This document shows positions 41,677 through 50,962 of a stretch of 64,000 nucleotides of DNA, in pieces; position 1 is the stretch's first letter; each line of letters begins with the position of its first letter. The position numbers were made by a program, and so were the translations under genes. The notes under the pieces were generated by a model. That model did no database searches, was not told the origin of the DNA, and was given only the letters and a program-made list of their open reading frames with translations. Source of the DNA: Flavobacterium sp. LPB0248 (GTDB lineage Bacteria > Bacteroidota > Bacteroidia > Flavobacteriales > Flavobacteriaceae); assembly GCF_013388355.1 (NCBI RefSeq), contig NZ_CP058246.1, positions 1,054,001-1,118,000 on the forward strand, written 5' to 3'.

Positions 41677-42603
41677 TTAGAAGAATCTTGGTGATTTATC
41701 AAATCCTTTTCCTAACAAATCTAAATCGAACAACAGCATGATTTCATGTGTTCCTGAATTAAACTGTCCGAAGTTTGTGAGCGTATAATCGTAAGCATAG
41801 CCCACTCTTAGCGTCGGCGTAACATTAATATTGAATAATGCACTTACCGAATCATCGATTCTGTACGCAGCTCCAAATTCAAATTTTTCGTTATACAGAA
41901 CATTGGCCGTAACATCTAATGTTATTGGTGCGCCTTTTACAAATTTTGACATAAATGCTGGCTTCAATTTCAATGCGTCGTTTAGCTGAAAAACATAACC
42001 TGCGGTTAAAAAAGTATGTATCTCTTCGGAACCAAAAGCATTAATTCCCGACTTTTCTTCAATGCATTTGGATTTTAACAGATTTGGCACCGATAATCCA
42101 ACATATAGATTATCTCTAAAATAGTAGGCTCCTACTCCAATATTTGGTTTTGTTGCATTTATATTTTCCGCAAAAGCTAGATCAGTCTGAGGATCTGTGA
42201 ACTGAAAACCATTAAAATTGGTCTGCATGGATGAAAAACCTGCCTTTAAACCCAGCGATAATTTATTTTGTCCACCCAATTTTAAAACATATGCAAAATC
42301 AGCGTACACATTATTCTCCTTTTTTGCACCATCTCCAATATCATCTGAAACAAATGAAATACCAGCTTCTATTTTATCTGAAATAGCACTATGCGCAAAA
42401 AATGTAAATGTTTTAGGAGCTCCAACTGCTCCTACCCACTGTGTTCTGTACAATCCTCCAAAATTCATCATGGCAGGAATACCTGTAGCATAAGCCGGAT
42501 TGACTACACTCATATTGTACATATAATGTGTGTATTCGGGATCTTGCTGGGCAGAAATAGATAAACAGAAAAGGAAATTTATAAGGAGTATTATTTTTTT
42601 CAT
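41677..42603 (-). CDS. PorP/SprF family type IX secretion membrane protein
   Basis: A 308-residue outer-membrane barrel protein: signal peptide (LFCLSISAQ), then QDPEYTHYMYNMSVVNPAYATGIPAMMNFGGLYRTQWVG, the hallmark start of the PorP/SprF family, and GVGAYYFRDNLYVGLSVPNLL further in. The family partners large adhesins with type B C-terminal domains in type IX secretion (SprF for SprB in Flavobacterium johnsoniae). It sits 31 bases after an adhesin-type gene with such a domain and 1 base before the OmpA gene, so the three form one operon. Confidence 0.93.
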   Translation of the reverse strand: MKKIILLINFLFCLSISAQQDPEYTHYMYNMSVVNPAYATGIPAMMNFGGLYRTQWVGAVGAPKTFTFFAHSAISDKIEAGISFVSDDIGDGAKKENNVYADFAYVLKLGGQNKLSLGLKAGFSSMQTNFNGFQFTDPQTDLAFAENINATKPNIGVGAYYFRDNLYVGLSVPNLLKSKCIEEKSGINAFGSEEIHTFLTAGYVFQLNDALKLKPAFMSKFVKGAPITLDVTANVLYNEKFEFGAAYRIDDSVSALFNINVTPTLRVGYAYDYTLTNFGQFNSGTHEIMLLFDLDLLGKGFDKSPRFF

Positions 42604-42634
42604 TTGAAAATTATATTAAAATGTAAAAAGTGGT

Positions 42635-45271
42635 TTAGCGATTTAAATAAAGACGGCCTTGTTTGGGCGGTTTATTGTCTTTATTGAAATGCAGTACATA
42701 AAAATAAACTCCGTTGGGCGCAATACCAGCTGCGATACCGCTCTTTTCGTAATTTTTGCCATCCCAAGCAGGTTTACTATTATCTCCTTTATACATTCCG
42801 TTTCCGTATCTGTTATAAATTTCAAGTGTATAATTTGGATATAAAAATTCAATATCTTTTATCACAAACGAATCGTTTACCCCATCTCCGTTTGGAGAAA
42901 ATCCGTCTGGGATAAAAAAATCGTATTGAGCAACTTCACAGTCCTGAAGCGAAACTTTTACTTCTTTATAATTTTCTGACAAACATCTTGTTACTTCATT
43001 TAAATCGTACCCATAATAAGTTGCATTATGAACTAATATTGTGGTTGAAGGCAATAAATTTCCACCTACAGCATCATACCAAGCCACTGTTGTCGGAACA
43101 TTTGTTTTATTAGACAAATCACTTATTTTCGGGTTTGCTAATCCGCAAAAATCTGCCGTTTCATTCATTTCTGGCGCAGGAGTATCGTAAATAACTACCG
43201 TAACCTTGGCAGGTTCTGAAACACAACCCGCTAAAGAAGTTTCTCTAACGAAGTAATCTTCTGTTTTTAAAACATAATCAGCAGCAAGCGGTGTTGTTGC
43301 TGTTGCCGAATTATACCATTTATATTGAGTTCCTTTCGGTTCTAAATTGGCAATTACCGCTTCATCAACTTTACAAAAATTCTGATCTAGAACAATTGGC
43401 GCTGGCGGAATTGGATTTATTATGAAATCATCTGTAACATTGATTAAGTCTACATCACAATTTGTAACCGTATTGGTTAAATTCAATAATGTAATTTTTG
43501 TGGCGCCAGTATTTAAAAGCAATTCAGCTGGAATTATAAAATCTAATTTGCCATTTGTAATCGCTTTAGTAATAGTTTGAACGGATGAAGAATTGCTTTC
43601 GGACAACGTATAAGAGATACTGGCGTTGGTTAAGCTTCCTAATCCTGAAACTGTTACAGAAACTGGAGCATTCAAACAATAATCATTCACTTTCGCGATC
43701 ACCGTCAACGCATTTGGCAACGGATTTATATTTAGATTTCCAGCCACATTTGCTGTATTACTACATTGAGGTGTAGGATTTGTGATATTGGTAATACTGT
43801 AAATGGTAATTACTGATAATCCGCTTCTGGTACTCAGGTTTCCAGGAACTATAAAAGAGGCTTTTCCACCAGCGGCAAGCATTTCTGCAGTTTCACCAAG
43901 AGCAAGGTTATCTCCATTCACATTATAAGAAATACGATAATTTCCATCTAGTAAATTGGGCGCAGTAACTTGAATTACTGCATCATCATTTTGACAAACT
44001 GGAAGTGCTGTTAATGAAGCATTCGTCAATCGCGGTAAAGGATAAATCGTTAAAATAGTTGAAAATGGACTAAAAATGTTAACACATTTTCCTTTACTCG
44101 ATGTTGATACTATATTGGTAACCGTAATATTGTATTTACCAACCTGATTAAAATAAGCTGTTTGTATTGGAAAATTAAGTTCTCCATCTACAAAATTTGC
44201 GGTCTTTGCGTTTGAAACAGATATTCCTGGCCCAACAACAGTATAAGAAACTTTATATTCACCATTCGGAATAGCATCTGGTCCTTGCGTAATTTTTGCC
44301 GAGTAAGTTGCTGTCGCAATTTCCGATTCGCAGATATCTTTATTGACTACGATTTTAGCTCCAGTAAAATCAAGTCTTTTTTCCAGAGTTATTTTTACTG
44401 TAGATTCCTTATCAGGACATATATTATTGTCAGGAATTGCTAAAACTTTATAAGTGTAAGCATATTCTCCAGGCCCGTTGGTATCAAACAATTCTTGTAG
44501 ATTAATATTATGATCTGTAGGAGAAGTTATTCCTATACCTGTCCATGTACCACCTGGGTCTTCATCAGTAAGCTGATCATTTAAATTTAAATCAGTGTAT
44601 GCATCCAAATCAGTAGTTCCACATAAAAGTAAATTTTCCGGTTTTCCTTCTTTTGGAGCTATCAAAACTGTAACTTCCAGATTAGTCGATTTTTCGTCTG
44701 GAGAACAGGCAAGCACAGCGGGTACTGTATAAACAAAACGAAGCGTCGTTTTGTTTTTTATAGCCCCAATCTTTATTGGATTTTCGGCAGGCTCTCCTGT
44801 AATGTAAGTAAATCTGCCATTTGTATGTGGCCCCATAACTTTACTGTCAAAAGCCGTAAAAAGATTAAAAGATTCATCTTCATTACAAACTGTCACTTGC
44901 GACCCAACCCCAACATATGCTCCTATGGTAATGGTAATGACAGCTTTATTATCTGTACATCCCGAAGTTGCAGGAGCTGTATAAGTATACTTGTAAGTTC
45001 CTCCCGCACGAATAAGCTGAGCGTTCAAAACACCAGTAGAAGTATCTAGTCCTCTTAAGTTATTATTGTCTGTCCAAGTTCCTCCAGGAACAGGAGAACC
45101 ACCTAGTAAAGAAAATAAATTTACAGATTGATAAATAGGATTCGTAACATCACAAATCAATTCGTTTGTGTTATCATTGCCAGCACATTGAGCTGCTAGT
45201 TTTGAAGAAAAGGGATTAAAAAAAATAAAAAACAATACAAAATATAGGTAGCTTATGTAGTTTTTTGCCAT
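42635..45271 (-). CDS. Large secreted protein with gliding-motility-type C-terminal domain
   Basis: An 878-residue surface-type protein: signal peptide (FNPFSSKLAAQ), a long region with several beta-sandwich repeats (PxPxxTWTD, KVTVVIYDTPAPEMNETADFCG), and a C-terminal CHU_C/gliding-motility-associated domain with PDGFSPNGDGVNDSFVIKDIE, YTLEIYNRYGNGMYK, WDGKN and GVYFYVLHF. This domain is the type B secretion signal of type IX systems and the protein is followed directly by its PorP/SprF-type partner. Many cysteines in the first 750 residues are paired at regular spacing, so the repeats may be disulfide-linked. The ligand or adhesive role is unknown. Confidence 0.9.
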   Translation of the reverse strand: MAKNYISYLYFVLFFIFFNPFSSKLAAQCAGNDNTNELICDVTNPIYQSVNLFSLLGGSPVPGGTWTDNNNLRGLDTSTGVLNAQLIRAGGTYKYTYTAPATSGCTDNKAVITITIGAYVGVGSQVTVCNEDESFNLFTAFDSKVMGPHTNGRFTYITGEPAENPIKIGAIKNKTTLRFVYTVPAVLACSPDEKSTNLEVTVLIAPKEGKPENLLLCGTTDLDAYTDLNLNDQLTDEDPGGTWTGIGITSPTDHNINLQELFDTNGPGEYAYTYKVLAIPDNNICPDKESTVKITLEKRLDFTGAKIVVNKDICESEIATATYSAKITQGPDAIPNGEYKVSYTVVGPGISVSNAKTANFVDGELNFPIQTAYFNQVGKYNITVTNIVSTSSKGKCVNIFSPFSTILTIYPLPRLTNASLTALPVCQNDDAVIQVTAPNLLDGNYRISYNVNGDNLALGETAEMLAAGGKASFIVPGNLSTRSGLSVITIYSITNITNPTPQCSNTANVAGNLNINPLPNALTVIAKVNDYCLNAPVSVTVSGLGSLTNASISYTLSESNSSSVQTITKAITNGKLDFIIPAELLLNTGATKITLLNLTNTVTNCDVDLINVTDDFIINPIPPAPIVLDQNFCKVDEAVIANLEPKGTQYKWYNSATATTPLAADYVLKTEDYFVRETSLAGCVSEPAKVTVVIYDTPAPEMNETADFCGLANPKISDLSNKTNVPTTVAWYDAVGGNLLPSTTILVHNATYYGYDLNEVTRCLSENYKEVKVSLQDCEVAQYDFFIPDGFSPNGDGVNDSFVIKDIEFLYPNYTLEIYNRYGNGMYKGDNSKPAWDGKNYEKSGIAAGIAPNGVYFYVLHFNKDNKPPKQGRLYLNR

Positions 45272-45420
45272 AGATTAAATTTTTGCTAAACATAAGAAAA
45301 TATTTAACAAAAAAACTAATTTTTAGTAAACTTATTTTCACAAAAAAAAGATGTTTCTGCGATACAGCATCATAAAACGTCGTTTTCCAATAAATTAAAG
45401 AAACTACAATTCAATAGCTT

Positions 45421-46746
45421 TTACAGTTCGTCTTCTAATTTAAATCTAAATTTAAGCACAACACTATTTCGTTCTACTTCCAGATTAATCCAAATATCAT
45501 CTTCAGATTTCAAAAGGTTATTGATCTGCTCAAGACTATATTTATATGGCTGAGCATTATTAATACTGACAATAACATCGTCTTTGCGTAATCCGCATTT
45601 TTCGGCCGCAGAATTCTTCCTTACATTAACAATCTCGTAAACAGGCTTAAGAGCAAATTTATATTTAAAATTATTATTGTTTTTGTCTTTCTCTTGCAAT
45701 TCATCAATTGTAGCAGCTACCTGCACTGTTTCTAAATGCACTGTTTCCTGAACCCATTGAAGCCCATTGTGCTGAATTGTGATTCCACTCTTATTATAGG
45801 TAAACGGCTCTCCATACTTACTGTTTTTTTTCAGGTACAGTTTTTTTCCTTTATAATCCAAAACCATAGTAAATCGTTTTAAGACTTCGCCACCTACAGA
45901 TCCAATACGTCCTGGAACCATCTTAACGTTTCGAACTGACGCTGAATCAGGAAAAGAGACAATCGGTTTTTTAAAATCAAATTCGTCAATAGAAAATTCA
46001 TCAATTTTGGCTCTATGCCCTTCAATATCGCCGCTAAATCCTTTTCCGAGAAAATCAGGAAAATTTTTATTTGGGAGTTTTATTTTATCATTTTCAAAAA
46101 TCCAGAAAGCATCACTATTTCCAATATCAATCAAAAGCTTTGCTGGAATTTCTTGATTGTTCACAGTAGCCGTTGTCATAATGTAAGGTTTTGACTTTTC
46201 TATGGTAATCGGAACTTTTTTAAATTTTCTGTTCAGCTTTTCTTCAAACTTAGCATTATTAGCATGCACTATTATTTTTCTTTTTTGATAATTGATTTCA
46301 ACAAAATTATTTCTAAAGAATTTATAACCGATAATTCCATTAACAGGAATTCCAATATGAGAAGATAAATTGAAGCTCTGATCTAAAATAATAAAAACCA
46401 TGTGGTCTTTTGATTTGAGACCATGCGTTTCGAGAATATTTTTGGTTGATTTTAAGCCTTCTATTTCTTCTTCGCTTCCTAAACCACGTAGCTTGATTTT
46501 CTCCACATTGTTAAAACTGACTTCCTGCTTTTCTTCCATACTAAACAAAATTGTTTCTTCAACTCCTGAATCTAAAAGGAAATTTAGCTCAACTCCGTTT
46601 ACTTTTATAGGAATAAAAACAAGATTATTAATCAGTTTAAAAGGAATCGTAGCCTTTGTTGCATTGTTTTCTAATAAAAAATCGCCTTGCCCGAAAAGCA
46701 AAAAAGGTAAGAATAACCCAAAAAACAATACTATATATTTTTTCAT
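45421..46746 (-). CDS. Retropepsin-like aspartyl protease with PDZ domain
   Basis: An exported protein of about 441 residues from ATG 46746 (the frame to 46752 begins with TTG). Signal peptide (LPFLLFGQ), two retropepsin-like halves with active-site-type motifs FLLDSGVEETILF and LLIDIGNSDAFWI (the second has DIG where DTG/DSG is usual), then a C-terminal PDZ domain (SAAEKCGLRKDDVIVSINNAQPYKYSLEQINNLL). The family is widespread in Bacteroidota, presumably in periplasmic proteolysis. The unusual second motif may reduce or alter activity. It is convergent to nothing and divergent from the aminotransferase. Confidence 0.85.
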   Translation of the reverse strand: MKKYIVLFFGLFLPFLLFGQGDFLLENNATKATIPFKLINNLVFIPIKVNGVELNFLLDSGVEETILFSMEEKQEVSFNNVEKIKLRGLGSEEEIEGLKSTKNILETHGLKSKDHMVFIILDQSFNLSSHIGIPVNGIIGYKFFRNNFVEINYQKRKIIVHANNAKFEEKLNRKFKKVPITIEKSKPYIMTTATVNNQEIPAKLLIDIGNSDAFWIFENDKIKLPNKNFPDFLGKGFSGDIEGHRAKIDEFSIDEFDFKKPIVSFPDSASVRNVKMVPGRIGSVGGEVLKRFTMVLDYKGKKLYLKKNSKYGEPFTYNKSGITIQHNGLQWVQETVHLETVQVAATIDELQEKDKNNNNFKYKFALKPVYEIVNVRKNSAAEKCGLRKDDVIVSINNAQPYKYSLEQINNLLKSEDDIWINLEVERNSVVLKFRFKLEDEL

Positions 46747-46869
46747 TGACAATATTTTATTATAAAATTAGTAAATATATTTATTATTGTTACATTTTCG
46801 CAAGTCCTTGTATTGTTTACGTTAAATTGGAAAAAAAAATGCAAATTTGCACTTCAATAATTTATACTC

Positions 46870-48066
46870 ATGCCGACAATTTCACTCAAGGGAAAAAACA
46901 TGCCCGAATCTCCGATACGCAAGCTGGCTCCTTTTGCTGATTTAGCAAAGAAAAAAGGACACAAGGTGTATCACTTAAACATTGGTCAACCGGATATCAA
47001 GACACCGGAAGTGGCCATCGAGGCGGTAAAAAATATTGATTTGACTCTTATAGAATACAGTCCGTCTGCCGGATATGAAAGCTATAGAAAAAAATTAGCA
47101 CAATTTTACCAGCGCCAAAACGTAAACGTTAACACAGAAGACATCATTGTTACAACTGGTGGTTCTGAAGCCTTACTTTTTGCACTGGCCACAATTACAG
47201 ATCCAGGAGATGAAATTATTATCCCAGAACCTTTTTATGCTAATTATCATGCGTTTGCTTCTTCTACAAGTGCAACTGTAGTGCCTCTTGTTTCTACAAT
47301 TGAAACAGGATTTGCTTTGCCAAGCATTGACGAAGTTGAAAAACTAATAACACCAAAAACAAAAGCCATTCTGATTTGCAACCCTGGAAATCCGACTGGA
47401 TATTTATATTCTGAAGCCGAAATTAAACAACTAGCTCATTTGATTAAAAAACACGATTTATACTTAATCGCCGATGAAGTTTACCGTGAATTTTTATACG
47501 ATGGCGATGATGTGCACTTTTCTGTAATGAATTTAGAAGATGTACAGCAAAATGTAATTATGGTCGATTCTGTTTCTAAACGTTACAGTATGTGCGGAGC
47601 AAGAATTGGCTGTTTGGTGACAAAAAACAAAGATGTTTTAGCAACTGTAATGAAGTTTGCCCAGGCACGTTTGAGTCCGCCAACTATTGAACAGATTGCT
47701 TGTGAAGCCGCAATAGACACACCGCAAAGTTATTTTGACGAAGTAATTGGAGAATACAAAGAGCGCCGAAACACTTTAATCGCTGAATTAAACAAAATTG
47801 ATGGCGTTGTGGTTACAAAACCAAAAGGTGCTTTTTATTGTATTGCCGAACTTCCGATAGAGGATTCAGATGATTTTGCACAATGGCTTCTTGAAAGTTA
47901 TGATTTAAATGGCGAAACAGTAATGATTGCTCCTGCTAAAGGTTTTTATTCGACACCTGGAATGGGACTAAATCAAGTTCGTATTGCCTATGTTTTAAAC
48001 AAAAAAGATTTGATTACAGCCGTAAACATTTTAAAAGAAGCTTTATTAGTTTACAATAACAGATAA
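46870..48066 (+). CDS. Pyridoxal phosphate-dependent aminotransferase (class I/II)
   Basis: A 398-residue fold type I aminotransferase. Motifs: HLNIGQPDIKTPEVAIEAV, ITVTTGGSEALLFALATI-type substrate loop, NPGNPTGYLYSEAEI, IADEVYREFLYDGD (Asp binding the PLP pyridine) and the PLP lysine in SVSKRYSMCGARIG, with the C-terminal Arg in NQVRIAYVLN. The group acts on aspartate, aromatic or branched substrates; the sequence does not decide among them. It has its own upstream region and a terminator at 48091. Confidence 0.92.
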   Translation: MPTISLKGKNMPESPIRKLAPFADLAKKKGHKVYHLNIGQPDIKTPEVAIEAVKNIDLTLIEYSPSAGYESYRKKLAQFYQRQNVNVNTEDIIVTTGGSEALLFALATITDPGDEIIIPEPFYANYHAFASSTSATVVPLVSTIETGFALPSIDEVEKLITPKTKAILICNPGNPTGYLYSEAEIKQLAHLIKKHDLYLIADEVYREFLYDGDDVHFSVMNLEDVQQNVIMVDSVSKRYSMCGARIGCLVTKNKDVLATVMKFAQARLSPPTIEQIACEAAIDTPQSYFDEVIGEYKERRNTLIAELNKIDGVVVTKPKGAFYCIAELPIEDSDDFAQWLLESYDLNGETVMIAPAKGFYSTPGMGLNQVRIAYVLNKKDLITAVNILKEALLVYNNR

Positions 48067-48090
48067 TCAATTCATTATAATACACTTTAA

Positions 48091-48126
48091 AAAGACAATA
48101 ACGTTTTTCGTTGTTGTCTTTTTTTA
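48091..48126 (+). terminator. Intrinsic terminator after the aminotransferase
   Basis: AAAGACAATAACG pairs with CGTTGTTGTCTTT (one G-T pair) around a short T loop, followed by TTTTT. Confidence 0.85.
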
Positions 48127-48271
48127 TTTTTAATAATAGTATTTATCTTCAAATTTTAAATTATATCCAAAAAGCAGCAATTAAATCCTAAAAACCATAG
48201 AATAGGTTTCCTATTTATTAATTATCTTTACCGCCTTAAAAAGATATACCACATTATAATAGTAGTTCTTA

Positions 48272-48943
48272 ATGATAAATAACGAAGATTTTTTAGACGA
48301 AATAGGTGACAGTCACTTCAGCAGTAATGCAAAAAACCCTTTAAGAGAGGATGCTTTTGACATCACTGATGAAGAAAAAATAGAAAAAATTAAAAAAGAT
48401 GTCGAAAGCATTCTACAAACATTAGGAATGGATTTGACAGATGACAGCATTAAAGGAACTCCAAATCGAGTTGCAAAAATGTTTGTAAAAGAAATTTTTG
48501 GAGGTCTTAATCCTGCAAAACAGCCAAAAGCTTCTACTTTTGACAATAATTACAAATATGGAGAAATGCTTGTAGAAAAAAACATCACGGTTTATTCTAC
48601 TTGCGAACACCATTTACTGCCAATTATCGGGCGTGCTCACGTTGCTTACATCTCAAGCGGACGTGTGATTGGTTTATCAAAAATGAACCGTATCGTTGAG
48701 TATTATGCAAAAAGACCTCAAGTACAAGAACGTTTAACTATGCAGATTGTTCAGGAACTTCAAAAAGCTTTAGGAACAGAAGATGTTGCTTGCGTAATTG
48801 ATGCAAAACACCTTTGTGTAAACTCTCGCGGAATTAAAGATATCGAAAGCAGTACAGTAACTTCTGAGTTTGGCGGAAAATTCAAAGATCCTCAAACGAA
48901 GAGAGAATTTCTTGACTATATCAAACTGGAAACGCAGTTTTAA
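48272..48943 (+). CDS. folE: GTP cyclohydrolase I
   Basis: The 223-residue enzyme converts GTP to dihydroneopterin triphosphate in tetrahydrofolate synthesis. Zinc and active-site motifs are present: STCEHHLLPIIGRAHVAYI, SGRVIGLSKMNRIVEYYAKRPQVQERLTMQIVQEL, and CVIDAKHLCVNSRGIKDIESSTVTSEFGGKF. The acidic N-terminal 50 residues are extra relative to short bacterial versions. It precedes cysS with a dispersed repeat between them, and could be read through into it. Confidence 0.96.
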   Translation: MINNEDFLDEIGDSHFSSNAKNPLREDAFDITDEEKIEKIKKDVESILQTLGMDLTDDSIKGTPNRVAKMFVKEIFGGLNPAKQPKASTFDNNYKYGEMLVEKNITVYSTCEHHLLPIIGRAHVAYISSGRVIGLSKMNRIVEYYAKRPQVQERLTMQIVQELQKALGTEDVACVIDAKHLCVNSRGIKDIESSTVTSEFGGKFKDPQTKREFLDYIKLETQF

Positions 48944-48976
48944 TTTTTTACGGTTATTTCTATTATATTTATGATC

Positions 48977-49055
48977 TAGCCCTGATAGAAGCGGCATCCT
49001 TTTATGGTGGGGTTCACCATAAAAGATATAGCTGATAGCAGGATTAGCTCCTATA
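48977..49055 (+). repeat. Dispersed element starting TAGCCCTGATAGAAGCGG (plus copy)
   Basis: Its ends match those of 7451-7573 in opposite orientation. The middle here is a hairpin: TTTTATGGTG (49000-49009) and CACCATAAAA (49015-49024), a perfect 10-bp stem with a 5-base loop. It lies between folE and cysS. Confidence 0.75.
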
Positions 49056-49074
49056 AAACATCAATAAACTTAAT

Positions 49075-50556
49075 ATGCCATTATATACAACACAACCTCT
49101 GAAAATATACAATTCACTTTCGGGTGAAAAAGAAGATTTCAAACCAATCCATGAAGGAAACGTTGGAATGTATGTTTGTGGACCTACCGTATATAGTAAT
49201 GTCCATTTAGGAAACGTGAGAACTTTTATGTCTTTTGATGTAATTTTTAGATATTTTCTTCATTTGGATTATAAAGTTCGTTATGTCCGAAATATTACCG
49301 ATGTTGGGCATATTGTAGACGATGTCGATGAAGGTGAAGATAAAATCGCTAAAAAAGCACGTTTAGAACAATTGGAACCAATGGAAGTAGTACAACGCTA
49401 CACTGTTGATTTTCATAACATCCTAAAGGCATTCAACTTTTTACCGCCAAGTATTGAGCCTACAGCAACTGGTCATATTATTGAACAGATTGAAATTATT
49501 AAAAAAATTATTGATAAAGGCATCGCTTATGTAGCTAATGGATCGGTATATTTTGATGTTGTAAAATATAACGAGACTAACAATTACGGTATTTTAAGCG
49601 GTAGAAATATCGATGATATGTTGGCTAACACGCGTGATCTTGACGGACAGTCAGATAAAAGAAACCCTCAGGATTTTGCGTTGTGGAAAAAAGCAGAGCC
49701 AGAACATATTATGAGATGGCCTTCTCCTTGGAGCGATGGTTTCCCAGGATGGCATCTAGAATGTACGGCAATGAGCACCAAATATCTTGGCAATCATTTT
49801 GACATTCACGGAGGCGGAATGGATTTAAAATTCCCACACCACGAATGTGAAATTGCCCAAAATGAGGCTTGCACTGGTCAAGCTCCAGTAAATTACTGGA
49901 TGCATGCTAACATGCTTACCTTAAACGGAAAGAAAATGGCAAAATCAACTGGAAACAACATTCTTCCAGGTGAGATTTTAAGCGGAGATAATAACATCTT
50001 AAGCAAACCATTTTCTGCTTCTGTAACACGTTTTTTCATGCTTCAAGCACACTATAGAAGCATTTTAGACTTTTCTGATGATGCCATTGTTGCAGCCGAA
50101 AAAGGATACAAAAGATTAATGGAAGCACTAGATGCTTTACCAAATATCAATGCAAGCGCTTCTAGCTCTATAGATTTTGCAGCATGGAAACAGCTTTGCT
50201 ACGACGCTATGAATGACGATTTCAATACGCCAATTTTAATTGCGCAATTGTTTGAAGCCGTTCGCTACATCAACTTATTAAAAGATGGCAAAGAAACGAT
50301 TTCTGCTGAAGATTTAGCCGATTTCAAAACAGCAGTAAATGCTTTTGTTTTTGACGTTTTAGGACTTAACGATGATAAAGCTGCCGATGGCGATAGCGAC
50401 AAATTGGATGGCGTGGTAAACATGCTTATCGAAATGAGAAATCAGGCGAGAGCAGATAAAAACTTTGCGCTTTCTGACCAAATTCGTGATCAATTAATCG
50501 CTTTAGGAATTCAGCTTAAAGACGGAAAAGAAGGAACTACGTTTAGCATTCAATAA
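49075..50556 (+). CDS. cysS: Cysteine--tRNA ligase
   Basis: A 493-residue class I synthetase. The HIGH-type site is [17 protein letters not shown], with zinc-binding residues in the [14 protein letters not shown] and [22 protein letters not shown] blocks, and the KMSKS-type loop KMAKSTGNN. The DALR-like C-terminus ([21 protein letters not shown]) is complete. It is followed by yidD and lgt in the same direction, a conserved-looking order. Confidence 0.97.
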   Translation: MPLYTTQPLKIYNSLSGEKEDFKPIHEGNVGMYVCGPTVYSNVHLGNVRTFMSFDVIFRYFLHLDYKVRYVRNITDVGHIVDDVDEGEDKIAKKARLEQLEPMEVVQRYTVDFHNILKAFNFLPPSIEPTATGHIIEQIEIIKKIIDKGIAYVANGSVYFDVVKYNETNNYGILSGRNIDDMLANTRDLDGQSDKRNPQDFALWKKAEPEHIMRWPSPWSDGFPGWHLECTAMSTKYLGNHFDIHGGGMDLKFPHHECEIAQNEACTGQAPVNYWMHANMLTLNGKKMAKSTGNNILPGEILSGDNNILSKPFSASVTRFFMLQAHYRSILDFSDDAIVAAEKGYKRLMEALDALPNINASASSSIDFAAWKQLCYDAMNDDFNTPILIAQLFEAVRYINLLKDGKETISAEDLADFKTAVNAFVFDVLGLNDDKAADGDSDKLDGVVNMLIEMRNQARADKNFALSDQIRDQLIALGIQLKDGKEGTTFSIQ

Positions 50557-50567
50557 AAAAAGTGATC

Positions 50568-50627
50568 AGTGTTCAGTTTTTAGTATTCAGTTTCAAACTT
50601 TATACTGAATACTAAAAACTGAACACT
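50568..50627. repeat. Perfect 24-bp inverted repeat between cysS and yidD
   Basis: Arms 50568-50591 and 50604-50627 are exact complements around a 12-base loop. The text (AGTGTTCAG...TATTCAGT) resembles dispersed CAGT-type intergenic repeats. It could fold into a long hairpin in the transcript between cysS and yidD and so act as a processing or attenuation signal. Confidence 0.8.
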
Positions 50628-50649
50628 AAACTAACTGATACAAAAAAAT

Positions 50650-50898
50650 ATGTTTTCAAAAATTCTAATATATCCCTTTGTATTGTTAGTCCGTTTTTAT
50701 CAGACTGCTATCTCACCTTTTACACCTGCCGCCTGCAGATTTGAGCCAACTTGTTCCACTTACATGATTCAGGCGTTACAAATTCACGGATTGTTTTATG
50801 GCGGATTTTTAGGCATCAAACGTATCTTAAGCTGTCATCCTTGGGGAAGAAGCGGATATGATCCTGTACCAGAAAAGAAATGCAACCACAAACATTAA
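50650..50898 (+). CDS. yidD: Membrane protein insertion efficiency factor YidD
   Basis: An 82-residue protein with the family signature [37 protein letters not shown], then [20 protein letters not shown]. An amphipathic N-terminal helix places it at the inner membrane. YidD assists YidC-dependent membrane insertion. In many bacteria it sits by rnpA-yidC; here it lies between cysS and lgt, an order also associated with Bacteroidota. Confidence 0.95.
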   Translation: MFSKILIYPFVLLVRFYQTAISPFTPAACRFEPTCSTYMIQALQIHGLFYGGFLGIKRILSCHPWGRSGYDPVPEKKCNHKH

Positions 50899-50962
50899 CT
50901 TTTTAGAAAGCGGTACTTTACATTAAATATTTATTTTTACAGCTATATAAAAAAATCAATAC

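Noticed and set aside
46747..46752. Start of the protease gene at 46752
   Set aside because: The upstream codon is TTG; the ATG at 46746 gives the same signal peptide and is preferred.
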